Of a stretch of 64,000 nucleotides of DNA, positions 45,988 through 55,758 are shown piece by piece. Both the position numbers and the translations under genes were made by a program. Position 1 is the first letter of the stretch. Every line of letters starts with the position of its first letter. This stretch comes from an uncultured Pedobacter sp. (GTDB taxonomy: Bacteria > Bacteroidota > Bacteroidia > Sphingobacteriales > Sphingobacteriaceae): contig NZ_CAMLIG010000016.1 of the NCBI RefSeq assembly GCF_946480185.1, forward strand, positions 1 through 64,000, written 5' to 3'. Under the pieces are notes generated by a model. That model searched no databases. It was not told the DNA's origin and was given only the letters and a program-made list of their open reading frames with translations.

Positions 45988-47052
45988 ATGTTTAAGAAGA
46001 TTTTAACTTGTACTCTGATATTGTTCTTAGCTATTAATCTGGCAAAAGCTCAGAATGTGACATCTGTTTTAAAGAAAGCAGGTGTAAATCTTTTAATTAG
46101 CTACCAAAATCCAATTAAAATTGAGCCTTTAAGAGATCCACAAATTTTATTTGTAAAAGGAATTTACTACATGACGGGTACCAGCCAACTAGATGGAAGC
46201 ATTACTAAAGCTGGCCCGGGAGTCAAACTTTTTTCATCAAAAAATTTGACCGATTGGAAATTTGAGAAGGTTTTAATTGTGCCTGCAGGCTGGTATAAAA
46301 CAAGAATATGGGTACCGGAAATTCATCAAATTAACAATAAGTTTTATCTCACTTTAAATGCTTTTGCGGGTAATCCCGTTAGCCAGGGTGTTTGTATTGC
46401 AGTTGCTGATAAAATTGACGGCGATTACAAAATACTTACCCCAGAGAAGCCACTTTGTGAAGGAAATGATGCTCACCTTTTTCAGGATGATGATGGTAAA
46501 GTCTATCTTTTTACTTCAGATAATGGGGGAATTCCCCTTCATGACCAAATTGTTTCCAGAGAGATTTCTCTGGATCCGCTAAAAATTGTCACTAATAAGC
46601 AGGTAGCCGTTACTCCCGGTACCAAAGAAGATTGGGACGGTAGTCCGAATGAAAATGTAGCCATCGAAGGTCCGTATGTTATCAAACATTTAAATACCTA
46701 CTATTTATTTTACTCTTCTTGGGGAAGAGGTTATGAGGTAGGTTATGCGACATCCAAAAGCATCAATGGTTCTTGGACTAAGTTTAATGGAAATCCTATT
46801 TATGGTGCCCAAAGTAAAGAGATTGCCACTCGTAACAAAAAAGTTTATACACAATTGGCAGAAGTTCCTTTTACAGAAGTAGGGCATGGTAATTTGTTTA
46901 AAGCTGCGGACGGAAAATGGTGGATATCATGCCACGCCATTACCAACGGAAGCTCACCTTTAATGACCATTGACCCGGTAAACTTTGATAAAAAGGGAAA
47001 TGTAGTGGTTAAGCTTACGTGGACTAAACAGAAAGTTGCATTGGGGAAGTGA
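45988..47052 (+). CDS. Secreted GH43 family glycosidase
   Basis: 354 residues with signal peptide (ending LAKAQ). The five-bladed propeller has an intact catalytic set: base Asp in PLRDPQILFV, pKa-modulating Asp in GNDAHLFQDDDGKVYLF and acid Glu in VAIEGPYVIKHLNTYYLF, plus the GHGNLFKAADGKWW closing strand. It probably removes arabinofuranose, xylose or galactose from side chains. It has no binding module. It begins 49 nt after the GH99-like gene in the same direction. Confidence 0.88.
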   Translation: MFKKILTCTLILFLAINLAKAQNVTSVLKKAGVNLLISYQNPIKIEPLRDPQILFVKGIYYMTGTSQLDGSITKAGPGVKLFSSKNLTDWKFEKVLIVPAGWYKTRIWVPEIHQINNKFYLTLNAFAGNPVSQGVCIAVADKIDGDYKILTPEKPLCEGNDAHLFQDDDGKVYLFTSDNGGIPLHDQIVSREISLDPLKIVTNKQVAVTPGTKEDWDGSPNENVAIEGPYVIKHLNTYYLFYSSWGRGYEVGYATSKSINGSWTKFNGNPIYGAQSKEIATRNKKVYTQLAEVPFTEVGHGNLFKAADGKWWISCHAITNGSSPLMTIDPVNFDKKGNVVVKLTWTKQKVALGK

Positions 47053-47144
47053 TTTTATAATGTTTAAATAAAAGCGGGCTTAGCTCTAAGCAAGGTTCGT
47101 AAACAAAAAATATAATTAATTTTTAACCTTTTAACGATAACAAA

Positions 47145-48752
47145 ATGAAAAAAATCTTACTAACAATCGGACTTTTAACAGCTAGCCTTTACGGCTTTTC
47201 GCAGTTTACAGCTGGTAATTTGGTGGTTTCCAGATATGGAGACCCGCTTAGCACCTTAGGCGGAAACAACGCCGCAACAGCTATTTACTTAGTAGAATAT
47301 ACTAAAGATGGCGCAGTTGTAGGGAGCGCCCTAGCACTAAGAACAAGTAGCGATGCGAACGGTAGTGCCTTAACAGGCAATCCCGGAGGATCAAATGAAG
47401 GGCTATTGACCCTGTCTCCAGACGGCAGCTTGCTAACCGTTTTTGGACATTCTGTTGATGCAGGAGGAACAATTAGTAACGGTACAAGCGGGACAGATAG
47501 GATAATTGGGGTGGTAAAGCAGGATAAAACTTATACCTCTACTCTCCATGTAACTTCCGCCTCTGTTGTAAACCCACGCTGTGCGATAACCACAGATGCA
47601 ACTAAATTCTACATTGTTGGTTCTACCGGTGGTGTACAATTGGTTGATGCGGGTACCAGTGCAATTACATCAATAAATTCAGACAATAGCCCTAACAGAG
47701 GGCTTGCTATTTTTAACGGACAGCTATATGCCAATACCAATGCCGGAAGCACCGCACACATAGCCAAAGTAGGTACAGGGCTTCCTAGCACCGCAAGTAC
47801 ATTAACGGCATTGAACGGGCTATCAAATGCTCCGGCTACTCCTAACCAGGTTGTGTTTTTTAAATCAACAGCGGGCGCTGGCGAACCCGATTTGATGTAT
47901 GCCGCAAATGACGGAGATGGCACTTTAGTTAAATATGCTTTTGATGGTACAACGTGGAATAGCAAAGGTTCTGTTGCGATCACATCAACAACTGGCGCAT
48001 TCGGATTTAAAAGTATTACCGGCTATCTGGCCGGCGGTACGGTTCATCTGTTCGGAACAACCGGAGCTGATTTATTCAAAGTAGATGATGCTGTGGCTGC
48101 TACTTCAACAATTAGCACAGCCAGTAATGCCCCCGTAATCTTAGCTTCTGCAACAGTTGGCAAAGAAAAGTTCCAAAGCGTTGCGTTTACTCCAGGTACA
48201 AATATAGCTACGCTCCCTGTAGAGTTAACAACCTTTCAAGGTGTTATAGAAAATAATGGTGTGAAGTTAACGTGGACTACTGCCTCAGAGAAAAATTCAA
48301 AAAGCTTTATGGTGCAAAGAGCAGGAGACGACAAAGTATTTGCACAAATTGGAGAAGTCCCAGCATCAGGAGATTCTAATGTTGAAAGGATTTATACTTT
48401 TAAAGATGCGAGCCCATTAGCAGGTAATAACTACTATAAACTAGTTCAAACAGATTTTGATGCAAACCAACAAGCGTACGGACCAATTGTAGTTTCAACT
48501 TCGCTTAACACCAGTAGTTTCAATGTTTCTGCCGGAGAAAATGTGGCTAACCTAGGCTTATCTTCTTTGGTAAATTCACAGGGAAATGTGAAAGTATTCA
48601 ACACTTCGGGAGCTAAACTAGCAGAACAAGCAGTAACTATCCAAAGAGGTTTCAATAGTTTTGCCATACCAGTTAACCAGTTAAAATCTGGGGTGTATAT
48701 ACTTACTTTAACTATAAACGGAAAAACTGTCAGCAAAAAATTTATTAAATAA
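47145..48752 (+). CDS. Secreted beta-propeller-like protein with type IX secretion sorting tail
   Basis: 535 residues. Signal peptide (MKKILLTIGLLTASLYGFSQ). Residues ~20-355 form repeating small-residue-rich strands of propeller type (GNLVVSRYGD, EGLLTLSPDGSLLTVFGHS, RGLAIFNGQLYANTNAGS, KFQSVAFTPG). Then comes an Ig-like domain (VELTTFQGVIENNGVKLTW) and a C-terminal T9SS tail (LKSGVYILTLTINGKTVSKK). It is probably exported across the outer membrane by the Por system and attached or released. No catalytic motif is recognised. A strong terminator follows, so it ends a transcription segment. A role in binding the substrate is only a guess. Confidence 0.75.
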   Translation: MKKILLTIGLLTASLYGFSQFTAGNLVVSRYGDPLSTLGGNNAATAIYLVEYTKDGAVVGSALALRTSSDANGSALTGNPGGSNEGLLTLSPDGSLLTVFGHSVDAGGTISNGTSGTDRIIGVVKQDKTYTSTLHVTSASVVNPRCAITTDATKFYIVGSTGGVQLVDAGTSAITSINSDNSPNRGLAIFNGQLYANTNAGSTAHIAKVGTGLPSTASTLTALNGLSNAPATPNQVVFFKSTAGAGEPDLMYAANDGDGTLVKYAFDGTTWNSKGSVAITSTTGAFGFKSITGYLAGGTVHLFGTTGADLFKVDDAVAATSTISTASNAPVILASATVGKEKFQSVAFTPGTNIATLPVELTTFQGVIENNGVKLTWTTASEKNSKSFMVQRAGDDKVFAQIGEVPASGDSNVERIYTFKDASPLAGNNYYKLVQTDFDANQQAYGPIVVSTSLNTSSFNVSAGENVANLGLSSLVNSQGNVKVFNTSGAKLAEQAVTIQRGFNSFAIPVNQLKSGVYILTLTINGKTVSKKFIK

Positions 48753-48762
48753 ATAATTTTAC

Positions 48763-48798
48763 AACAGGGTTGCCAGCAACAGTGCAACCCTGTTTTTT
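48763..48798 (+). terminator. Intrinsic terminator after the beta-propeller gene
   Basis: A perfect 11-bp stem, aacagggttgc (48763-48773) and gcaaccctgtt (48784-48794), with a 10-nt loop, followed by a T-run to 48798. It lies 11 bp after the stop of the upstream gene. The next gene starts 27 bp later, so either a promoter sits very close or read-through supplies the downstream genes. Confidence 0.85.
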
Positions 48799-48824
48799 AC
48801 CACCAATCATCACCTATTAGTTTA

Positions 48825-50807
48825 ATGAGTAATAATAAATCCATATGGCGCTTTTGTTTAACTACGATTCTTTGTTTTTTATATTTTGTATTTGCTGCTA
48901 ATACCAGCTTCGCAAAAATATTGATTACTTACGGCACAAGCGCTTCTGTGGTAGAAATAAATGCGGCCCATGATTTAGCAAATGATATTAAAAAAGTTTT
49001 CCCTAAAGAAAGCATACAAATCTTAAATGAAGCTAAAAGTTTCAATTTAATCCCTACGGATTACCACATCATACTTGGCAACGCAAAATCAAGTAATTTA
49101 ATAAAAGACTTTTTACAGCGGGAACATTCCGCTGACCTGAAGCCTGAAACCTTTATTTTAAAAAGTTTTTTAAACAATAAAAATGAGCTTTACATCGCTG
49201 GGGCGGATGATAGAGGTACCTATTATGGTGTCTATCAATTCTCCGAAAAAATATTAAAGATAGATCCATTAGCTTATTGGACTGGCAAAGAGGCTCCAAA
49301 ACAAAAAAACTTTACACTTTCAAAATTAGACTATTCAGAAAGCGCTCCAGCATTTCCATTGCGAGGTTATTTTGATAATGATAACGATATGCTTGCCAAC
49401 TGGAAAGGCAAAAAACTAATTGTTGAGTTGGATACCTGGAAAGAAATGATCAATTCTTTAGCTCGCCTACGCTATAATTATATTGATATTCATGATTTGC
49501 TGGGCCGGTCAGAGTTTTACCAATGGGATTATTATAAAGCAATGACAAATTACCACACCGATCTTAAATTGGTGAATGAGGTAATTGATTATGCACACAG
49601 TAAGGGGATGTTGGTTCAAATTCCGATGTATTTGGGATGGGAATTTCACCACATGGACGAGGACAAGGTTTGCCTATCTAAAAACATGGATTACTGGATG
49701 GATATGTACCAATATTACCTCACAAAAACACCACTTGGTAAGGGAGATTTATTTTTACAGCGGCCTCGCCATCCTTATTTTGATATTGCCTACAACTGCG
49801 AGGAAGAGAAAAAAGCAGACATCAAAACCGGACCTTTAATGACGGAGATGTTTAATAAGCTTTACGCAATGATTAAACAGCACAACCCAAAAGCGCAACT
49901 ATTTTGTGATTTATGGAGAGAGGGAAGACCCATGTGGCAGTCCGGAGAATTTCAACCGAACAAAAATATACAGATGCTTTGGGCAGATTATGGCGTAGCC
50001 GATTTTAGAGATTGGCCTAAAGATTTACAAGGTTATAATTTCGGAATTTACATTCATGCCGGCGTTTGGCAAAACCAAGTAACACAAAACCCTTATCCTG
50101 CGCTGATTAAAAGTGCTTCTTTGGAGGCTGTAAAAAGAAAAATGGATCATAATTATTTGGTAAACGGACAAAGTTTTAAACCATTTATTTTAAACCTAGC
50201 TGCATGTGCAAAAGTGGCTTGGAATCCACAAACTTTTGATGCGGATGAATTCTATAAAGATTGGACGACAACATATTTTGGAAAAACTGCATCTGCAAAA
50301 GCCATTAAAAGCTTAAAAACAACTCATTTGGCAAATCAGCCCGTAGGCGGATTTAGGGAAATTATGGGAAAAACCGTAACCATTTTAGATCAGCTTAAAG
50401 CAAACAAGCAAATTTTACAAGCCACAGATTCAATAAAGAAAGCTTTTATTTTAGCTCGTGATGCCACAAAACTTGCCACCGATGCGTATAAGCAAGTAGC
50501 TACGAAAGAAAAAAATGTTTTTGATGACCAAGTGCTTTTTCCTGCAAAAATTTACGAATTAAACATTGCGCTGTTGATGCAAACTGTGCTTTTTAATAAT
50601 AGTACCATTAGCGGAAATCCAGTCGAAATAAGAAAATCGGGGAAGCAACTTCAAAAAAGTTTATTGCGATTACGCAAAACTTTAAACAAGGGATCTCGAT
50701 GGAAAAAGTGGAGAGATTGGTATAACTGCTCTCATTTTAGAGTTTACACGCCACCACCATTGCCAACAGAAGTAGATGATATTATTGCGAAATACAATAG
50801 AAATTAA
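48825..50807 (+). CDS. GH115/GH67-like (alpha-glucuronidase-type) secreted glycoside hydrolase
   Basis: 660 residues, signal peptide ending NTSFA. The N-terminal domain (ILITYGTSASVVEINAAHDL to IAGADDRGTYYGVYQFSEKI, DPLAYWTG) matches the alpha/beta domain before the barrel in GH67, GH84 and GH115 enzymes. A TIM barrel (LRGYFDNDNDMLANWKGKKL, LARLRYNYIDIHDLLG) and a helical C-terminal region follow. GH115 enzymes remove (4-O-methyl)glucuronic acid from glycans. At 660 residues this is shorter than typical GH115 proteins, which exceed 800. I place it as GH115-like with moderate certainty. It is the first gene after the terminator, and GH92 begins 5 nt after its stop. Confidence 0.65.
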   Translation: MSNNKSIWRFCLTTILCFLYFVFAANTSFAKILITYGTSASVVEINAAHDLANDIKKVFPKESIQILNEAKSFNLIPTDYHIILGNAKSSNLIKDFLQREHSADLKPETFILKSFLNNKNELYIAGADDRGTYYGVYQFSEKILKIDPLAYWTGKEAPKQKNFTLSKLDYSESAPAFPLRGYFDNDNDMLANWKGKKLIVELDTWKEMINSLARLRYNYIDIHDLLGRSEFYQWDYYKAMTNYHTDLKLVNEVIDYAHSKGMLVQIPMYLGWEFHHMDEDKVCLSKNMDYWMDMYQYYLTKTPLGKGDLFLQRPRHPYFDIAYNCEEEKKADIKTGPLMTEMFNKLYAMIKQHNPKAQLFCDLWREGRPMWQSGEFQPNKNIQMLWADYGVADFRDWPKDLQGYNFGIYIHAGVWQNQVTQNPYPALIKSASLEAVKRKMDHNYLVNGQSFKPFILNLAACAKVAWNPQTFDADEFYKDWTTTYFGKTASAKAIKSLKTTHLANQPVGGFREIMGKTVTILDQLKANKQILQATDSIKKAFILARDATKLATDAYKQVATKEKNVFDDQVLFPAKIYELNIALLMQTVLFNNSTISGNPVEIRKSGKQLQKSLLRLRKTLNKGSRWKKWRDWYNCSHFRVYTPPPLPTEVDDIIAKYNRN

Positions 50808-50812
50808 AATTG

Positions 50813-53044
50813 ATGCCAACAGAGAAATATTATAAATCCTTGGTAAGGAAAAGAATTTTGCATTTGCGTGGCTTGTTTTTGGTTTTTTCAACCTTTGCCC
50901 AAGCACAAAATAAGGACTTTACCAAATACGTAAATCCGTTCATTGGTACTGCCGATAACGGACATACTTTTCCCGGTGCTTCTGTTCCGTTCGGGTTTGT
51001 GCAGGTATGTCCCGAAACCGGAAATGTAGGCTGGCGATACTCCTCGGGTTATAATTATGCTGATTCCGTAATTATTGGGTTTGCACAAAATCATTTAAGT
51101 GGTACAGGTATTGGCGATCTAGGGGATATTCTTTTATTGCCTTTTTCAGGAGAAAAAAACACTTATAAAACTACGTTTAATAAGAAGAACGAAAAAGCCT
51201 CAGCAGGTTTTTATAGTGTAGTTTTAAATGATGGAGTTAAAGTAAAACTTACTGCAACTGGACATACCGCATTTCATCAATATACTTTTACTAAAAACGA
51301 AGTGGCACATCTTTTAATCGATCTACAAAGTGGCGTGGTGGGTAGCAAAATTGCTTTAGCAAATCATGTCGGCTTTGCAGAAACAAATTTCGGTAATGAT
51401 AAGCAAACCATTAGTGGGCATCAGCAAGTAAATCATTGGGTGGCTCGAGATTATTATTACGTTTTAAAACTCGACCGACCTTACAAAAAAATTAAGGAAC
51501 TGCCTGCCAATCCGGGAGAAAAAGCCAAACGTTATATTTTAGATTTCGATTTAAAACCCGGTGAAACTTTGCAGGTAAAAGTGGGAATGTCCACCGTAAG
51601 CATTGATGGCGCTAAACGCAATTTAGCCACTGAAAATCCAGCATGGGACTTTAACCAAACGTTAGCTCAAGCTAAAAATGAATGGAATACAATCCTGTCA
51701 AGGGCTGAAGTTGAGGGTACAAAAAATCAGAAAGCTAATTTTTACACAGCGCTTTACCATTTATGTTTACAGCCAAACAATATTGCAGATGTCGATGGTA
51801 AATATCGCGGAGCAGACAATAAAGTTCATCAATCAGCATCTAAAACCTATTACTCCACGTTTTCTTTGTGGGATACTTACCGGGCTGCACATCCTTTATA
51901 CACCATTTTAGTTCCAGAACGAGTGAACGGAATGGTAAATAGCTTGATTGAACATTATAAAACAGCTGGCATTTTACCAATTTGGACGCTTTGGGGTAAA
52001 GAAAACTACTGTATGATTGGCAACCACGCTATTCCGGTAATTGCCGATGCTTATTTGAAGGGCTTTAAAGGTTTTGATGCAAAAGAAGCTTATGCTGCCG
52101 TAAAAGCTACTTCAAGAAAAAGTCATAATAAATCTGATTGGGAGGTGTATAATAAGTTTGGTTATTATCCATTTGATTTAGTGAAAGAAGAGTCTGTTTC
52201 CAGAACTTTAGAATCTGCTTATGATGATTATGCAGTTGCCGAAATGGCTAAAACTTTAGGCACAAAAGAAGACCAACAGTATTTTAGCAAAAGAGCTTCT
52301 TTTTATAAAAACTTTTTCGACCCTGAAACAAAATTCATGCGTGGAAAGGATTCTCAAGGAAACTGGCGAACACCATTTGATCCCTTATCGCTTTCTCATG
52401 CAGGTTCTTCTGGCGGAGATTATACAGAGGGAAATGCGTGGCAATATACTTGGCATGTACAACATGATGTGGAAGGGCTAACCGAACTTTTTGGATCAAA
52501 GAAAATGTTTGCGTTAAAACTAGATTCCCTTTTTACTTTAGACAGTTCGAAAAAAGGCACAGGGTTCACAGGTGATGTAAGTGGATTAATAGGGCAATAT
52601 GCCCAAGGCAATGAACCAAGTCACCACGTTGCTTATCTTTTTACTTTGTTGGATCAACCTTGGAGAACGCAAGAATTAGCAAGAGCAATTAATGATAAGT
52701 TTTATTTAAATAAGCCAGATGGTTTGGCGGGAAATGATGACTGCGGTCAAATGTCGGCATGGTATATTTTTAACTTAATGGGATTTTATCCTATAAATCC
52801 CATTGGAGGAAATTATATTTTCGGCGCGCCACAGGCTAAAAAAATAGTTATCCATCTGCCAGCTGGAAGAACATTTACCATTGTTGCCAAAAGCTATTCA
52901 GAAAAAAATAAATATGTAAAAAGTATCCGATTAAATAATCAAAACTATTATAAGAGTTTTTTAACACACCAAGCTATTGTAAAAGGCGGAGAAATAGTGT
53001 TTAAAATGGCCGATAGGGTTGTTAACTATTCTCAGCCTCATTAG
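50813..53044 (+). CDS. Secreted GH92 family alpha-mannosidase
   Basis: 743 residues from ATG 50813 (a TTG in frame lies directly before). Signal region around LRGLFLVFSTFAQAQ. Family landmarks are YVNPFIGTADNGHTFPGASV, VPFGFVQVCPETG, HLSGTGIGDLGDILLLPF and EGNAWQYTWHVQHDVEGL (probable acid E539). The set is completed by GNEPSHHVAYLF and GNDDCGQMSAWYIF (D642/D643, probable base region). GH92 enzymes are calcium-dependent exo-alpha-mannosidases. The presence of one here implies terminal alpha-mannose in the substrate, unless the enzyme has drifted to another sugar. It is coupled to the GH115-like gene (5-nt gap). Confidence 0.92.
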   Translation: MPTEKYYKSLVRKRILHLRGLFLVFSTFAQAQNKDFTKYVNPFIGTADNGHTFPGASVPFGFVQVCPETGNVGWRYSSGYNYADSVIIGFAQNHLSGTGIGDLGDILLLPFSGEKNTYKTTFNKKNEKASAGFYSVVLNDGVKVKLTATGHTAFHQYTFTKNEVAHLLIDLQSGVVGSKIALANHVGFAETNFGNDKQTISGHQQVNHWVARDYYYVLKLDRPYKKIKELPANPGEKAKRYILDFDLKPGETLQVKVGMSTVSIDGAKRNLATENPAWDFNQTLAQAKNEWNTILSRAEVEGTKNQKANFYTALYHLCLQPNNIADVDGKYRGADNKVHQSASKTYYSTFSLWDTYRAAHPLYTILVPERVNGMVNSLIEHYKTAGILPIWTLWGKENYCMIGNHAIPVIADAYLKGFKGFDAKEAYAAVKATSRKSHNKSDWEVYNKFGYYPFDLVKEESVSRTLESAYDDYAVAEMAKTLGTKEDQQYFSKRASFYKNFFDPETKFMRGKDSQGNWRTPFDPLSLSHAGSSGGDYTEGNAWQYTWHVQHDVEGLTELFGSKKMFALKLDSLFTLDSSKKGTGFTGDVSGLIGQYAQGNEPSHHVAYLFTLLDQPWRTQELARAINDKFYLNKPDGLAGNDDCGQMSAWYIFNLMGFYPINPIGGNYIFGAPQAKKIVIHLPAGRTFTIVAKSYSEKNKYVKSIRLNNQNYYKSFLTHQAIVKGGEIVFKMADRVVNYSQPH

Positions 53045-53111
53045 CTAACATCTAAATTAGAAAATAAACAATATAAAAACTGTTGAAAAAAAGTATAGTT
53101 AAGATACAGAA

Positions 53112-54551
53112 ATGGAAAAACAACTAACAAAAAAAGGAGGTGCTACTTTGAAAGTCAATATCGTTTTAGTCTTGTTCTTTTTAAATATAACCTTATATGG
53201 TAAAAATATCACTAATTTGACAGAACCATCTTTCGAAATAACTTATACTTTTTCACAGCCGGATCCCTGGGGTGAAAATTTTTGGGTAATGCCAAACCAA
53301 AATGATACCAGTTGGCTTAAAGCTAAAGATACTCAGGAAATTTCAGCGTCAATAAGTAACAAAAAAGCTGATGAAGTTTTTATACGTTTAAAAATCAGGC
53401 ATTCGGCTTCAACTTTAAATAATTTATACTTCAAAATCCGTCATAGTGGTCCATTTGAGGTTTTTATAAACGGTAATAAGAGTTTAGTTTCTACCCAAAA
53501 TTCTGATACTAAGAAAGATTACTTGGTAAATCCTCGCAGACCAGAACAAATTGGTGAAAATATTTATGCTATTCATTTCAAAAATACGCTTAAAAACAGG
53601 TCCTATTTTGACTTAGAAATCAGGAAATCAGCATGGATATCAAAAGACGAAGGGTCTTACAGAACAGCGGCCATTTTGCCGGATATGATGCGTGATGCTG
53701 AAATTTGCAAGAGCGGAGACGGCGCTTATTACTTAACTGGTACCACAGGAGACAATACGTTTCTATTGCCTAATCCAAAGTATTGGCTAACTAATCCAGG
53801 TATACAGGTTTTTCGTTCCACTGATTTGAAAAAATGGAATTCTTTAGGTTACGTTTGGACATTTGAAAAAGATGGTACATGGAATAAAACGGTTGGAGAG
53901 TTTGGCGGACGTCAGCCAGCGAGAGGTATTTTTGCTCCGGAAATAAAATACCATGGCAACAAATATTGGATCAATTACTCTGTAAATAACAGAACGGAGA
54001 AGCGTTTCTTTGGAATAGGTTTATTATACTCCGATAGACCAGAGGGGCCTTATAAAGAAGTGTCTCCTCAGATGCCTCTTACCGAAGGCTTTGATTCCAA
54101 TGTATTTTTTGATGATGACGGATCGGTTTATATGTTAAAACAAGGAGGAGAAATTGCAAAACTAAAGCCTGATTTTAGAGGCTTTGAAGAGCCCTTTAGG
54201 CATTTAAAAGCTACAGATTATCCACATGTAGGTTATGAAGGAGTAAACCTTTTTAAATATCAGGGAAGGTATTATTTAAGTGCTGCCGATTGGAACGTAC
54301 ACGAAGATGGGAAGATAAGTTATGATAGCATGATTGCTTCTTCTGATAATATTTATGGACCTTATTCTAAACGCTATTGTGCAATTCGCTATGGGGGACA
54401 TAATAGTTATTTTATTGGGCCCGATGAGCAAATTTATGCGACGGTTTGGTGTTATCCCGATAACGATCCTCATTGGCAAAAAGTGTCCATTCTAAAAATG
54501 AAATTAGATAAAGAAGGTTGTTTTAATATCGTTCGTAACGAGAGTAAGTAA
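53112..54551 (+). CDS. Secreted GH43-like hydrolase with N-terminal beta-sandwich domain
   Basis: 479 residues with a signal segment (VNIVLVLFFLNITLYG). Residues ~35-185 form a carbohydrate-binding-like beta-sandwich (EVFIRLKIRHSASTLNNLYF, GPFEVFINGNKSL). The propeller from ~190 has all three acids: Asp in PDMMRDAEICKSGDGAYYL, Asp in GFDSNVFFDDDGSVYML and Glu in HVGYEGVNLFKYQGRYYL. GGHNSYFIGPDEQIYATVW gives the last blade. It probably acts on side-chain pentoses or galactose. It starts 67 nt after the GH92 gene. Confidence 0.85.
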   Translation: MEKQLTKKGGATLKVNIVLVLFFLNITLYGKNITNLTEPSFEITYTFSQPDPWGENFWVMPNQNDTSWLKAKDTQEISASISNKKADEVFIRLKIRHSASTLNNLYFKIRHSGPFEVFINGNKSLVSTQNSDTKKDYLVNPRRPEQIGENIYAIHFKNTLKNRSYFDLEIRKSAWISKDEGSYRTAAILPDMMRDAEICKSGDGAYYLTGTTGDNTFLLPNPKYWLTNPGIQVFRSTDLKKWNSLGYVWTFEKDGTWNKTVGEFGGRQPARGIFAPEIKYHGNKYWINYSVNNRTEKRFFGIGLLYSDRPEGPYKEVSPQMPLTEGFDSNVFFDDDGSVYMLKQGGEIAKLKPDFRGFEEPFRHLKATDYPHVGYEGVNLFKYQGRYYLSAADWNVHEDGKISYDSMIASSDNIYGPYSKRYCAIRYGGHNSYFIGPDEQIYATVWCYPDNDPHWQKVSILKMKLDKEGCFNIVRNESK

Positions 54552-54597
54552 GTTTTTTAAATGCCAGACAAAGCTCAAAAAGCAAGAAATAAAACCA

Positions 54598-55689
54598 ATG
54601 AAATATTTAAGTATTATTCTTTTATCCTTATTTAGTTTGACAACTCATGCACAATACCTAAGTATGAATAAGCAGGAAGTGAAGGCTTTAAAAAAACTGA
54701 TTAAGAAAGATGCCTTTGTACAATCGCAGTATTTGGCATTTAAAAAGCTGGCGGATTCATCCCTATCCGAAAAGCCTGCCCCTGTAGATACCGTTTTTTC
54801 TGAAGGAAGATTAGCCAATGACCCCAAAAAAATAAGGTCGTTAAAATCTTTAAAAGATGTTAACAGAATGTACGCTTTGGTCTTATCATATAAAATTGAG
54901 GGTAAAAAAGTGTATTTAAGTAAAGCAAAAGACTTTTTGTTAGCGTGGGCAACACTGAACAAGCCAATGCAAAATCCTATAAACGATACCAAATTTGAAG
55001 TAGCTTTTGAAGCGTATGATTTGATTAAAAATGATCTGAAAAAAAGTGACAATGAAACGATTAAAAAATGGCTCAGCATAATGGCATACAAGGAGTTAAA
55101 TCACCCGTTTTTTTCAAAACTTAAACCCGGCCATCAAACCAGTAACTGGAATTCGCACCGGGTAAAAGTAATTGGAATGATTGCTTATGCAATTAATGAT
55201 GATAGTCTTAAAGAATTCACTATTAGCGCATTGCCATCTCAAATAGGGACCAACTTATATGCAGACGGCTCTGGAATGGACTTTAAAGAGAGAGATGCTT
55301 TGCATTATCAGGTTTATACCTTAGAACCGTTAGTAAGGCTCGCAATTGTAGTAAACAGAGCAACTGCCGTTGATTATTACCATTATGTAAGCCCCATAGG
55401 TTCATCCATACAAAAATCGATGGAGTTTTTGGTTCCTTATACTACTGGCGAAAAAACGCATGAGGAATTTGTGAACAGTAAAATAGCATTTGATAAAAAA
55501 AGGGCCCAGAATAAAGAGTCAAATTTTATTACTGGTGCCTTTTACCAACCCTCACATGGTCTCGACTTGTTCTCTATGGCAACTTACTTTGAGCCAGAGT
55601 ATTTGAAAATAGTGAGGGATTTAGAAAAAAAAGAATTGCTTTGTCCAAATTGGAGGGTGGTTATGAATCATTTATACGGGAGATTTTAA
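54598..55689 (+). CDS. Alginate-lyase-family polysaccharide lyase (PL5/PL38-like alpha/alpha toroid)
   Basis: 363 residues, signal peptide ending TTHAQ. The helical repeat core matches the alginate lyase superfamily fold: LKDVNRMYALVLSYKI, KFEVAFEAYDLIKNDL, the Asn/His active-site block SNWNSHRVKVIGMIAYAIN, and DGSGMDFKERDALHYQVYTL with a conserved Arg and the probable Tyr/His. Members cleave glucuronate- or mannuronate-containing chains by beta-elimination, leaving an unsaturated uronic acid. That product is the substrate of GH88, which is encoded 4 kb downstream in the same cluster. The exact PL family cannot be fixed by eye. Catalysis is probably periplasmic. Confidence 0.75.
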   Translation: MKYLSIILLSLFSLTTHAQYLSMNKQEVKALKKLIKKDAFVQSQYLAFKKLADSSLSEKPAPVDTVFSEGRLANDPKKIRSLKSLKDVNRMYALVLSYKIEGKKVYLSKAKDFLLAWATLNKPMQNPINDTKFEVAFEAYDLIKNDLKKSDNETIKKWLSIMAYKELNHPFFSKLKPGHQTSNWNSHRVKVIGMIAYAINDDSLKEFTISALPSQIGTNLYADGSGMDFKERDALHYQVYTLEPLVRLAIVVNRATAVDYYHYVSPIGSSIQKSMEFLVPYTTGEKTHEEFVNSKIAFDKKRAQNKESNFITGAFYQPSHGLDLFSMATYFEPEYLKIVRDLEKKELLCPNWRVVMNHLYGRF

Positions 55690-55758
55690 TACTGAAATCG
55701 GTATTTTTATAAATAATTTATTTTCGATAAGACCCTTTTATAGCTCAATATAACCATT

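Noticed and set aside
47078..47091. gcttag/ctaagc hairpin between the GH43 and beta-propeller genes as a terminator
   Set aside because: Only six base pairs with a 2-nt gap and no T-run; too weak to call.
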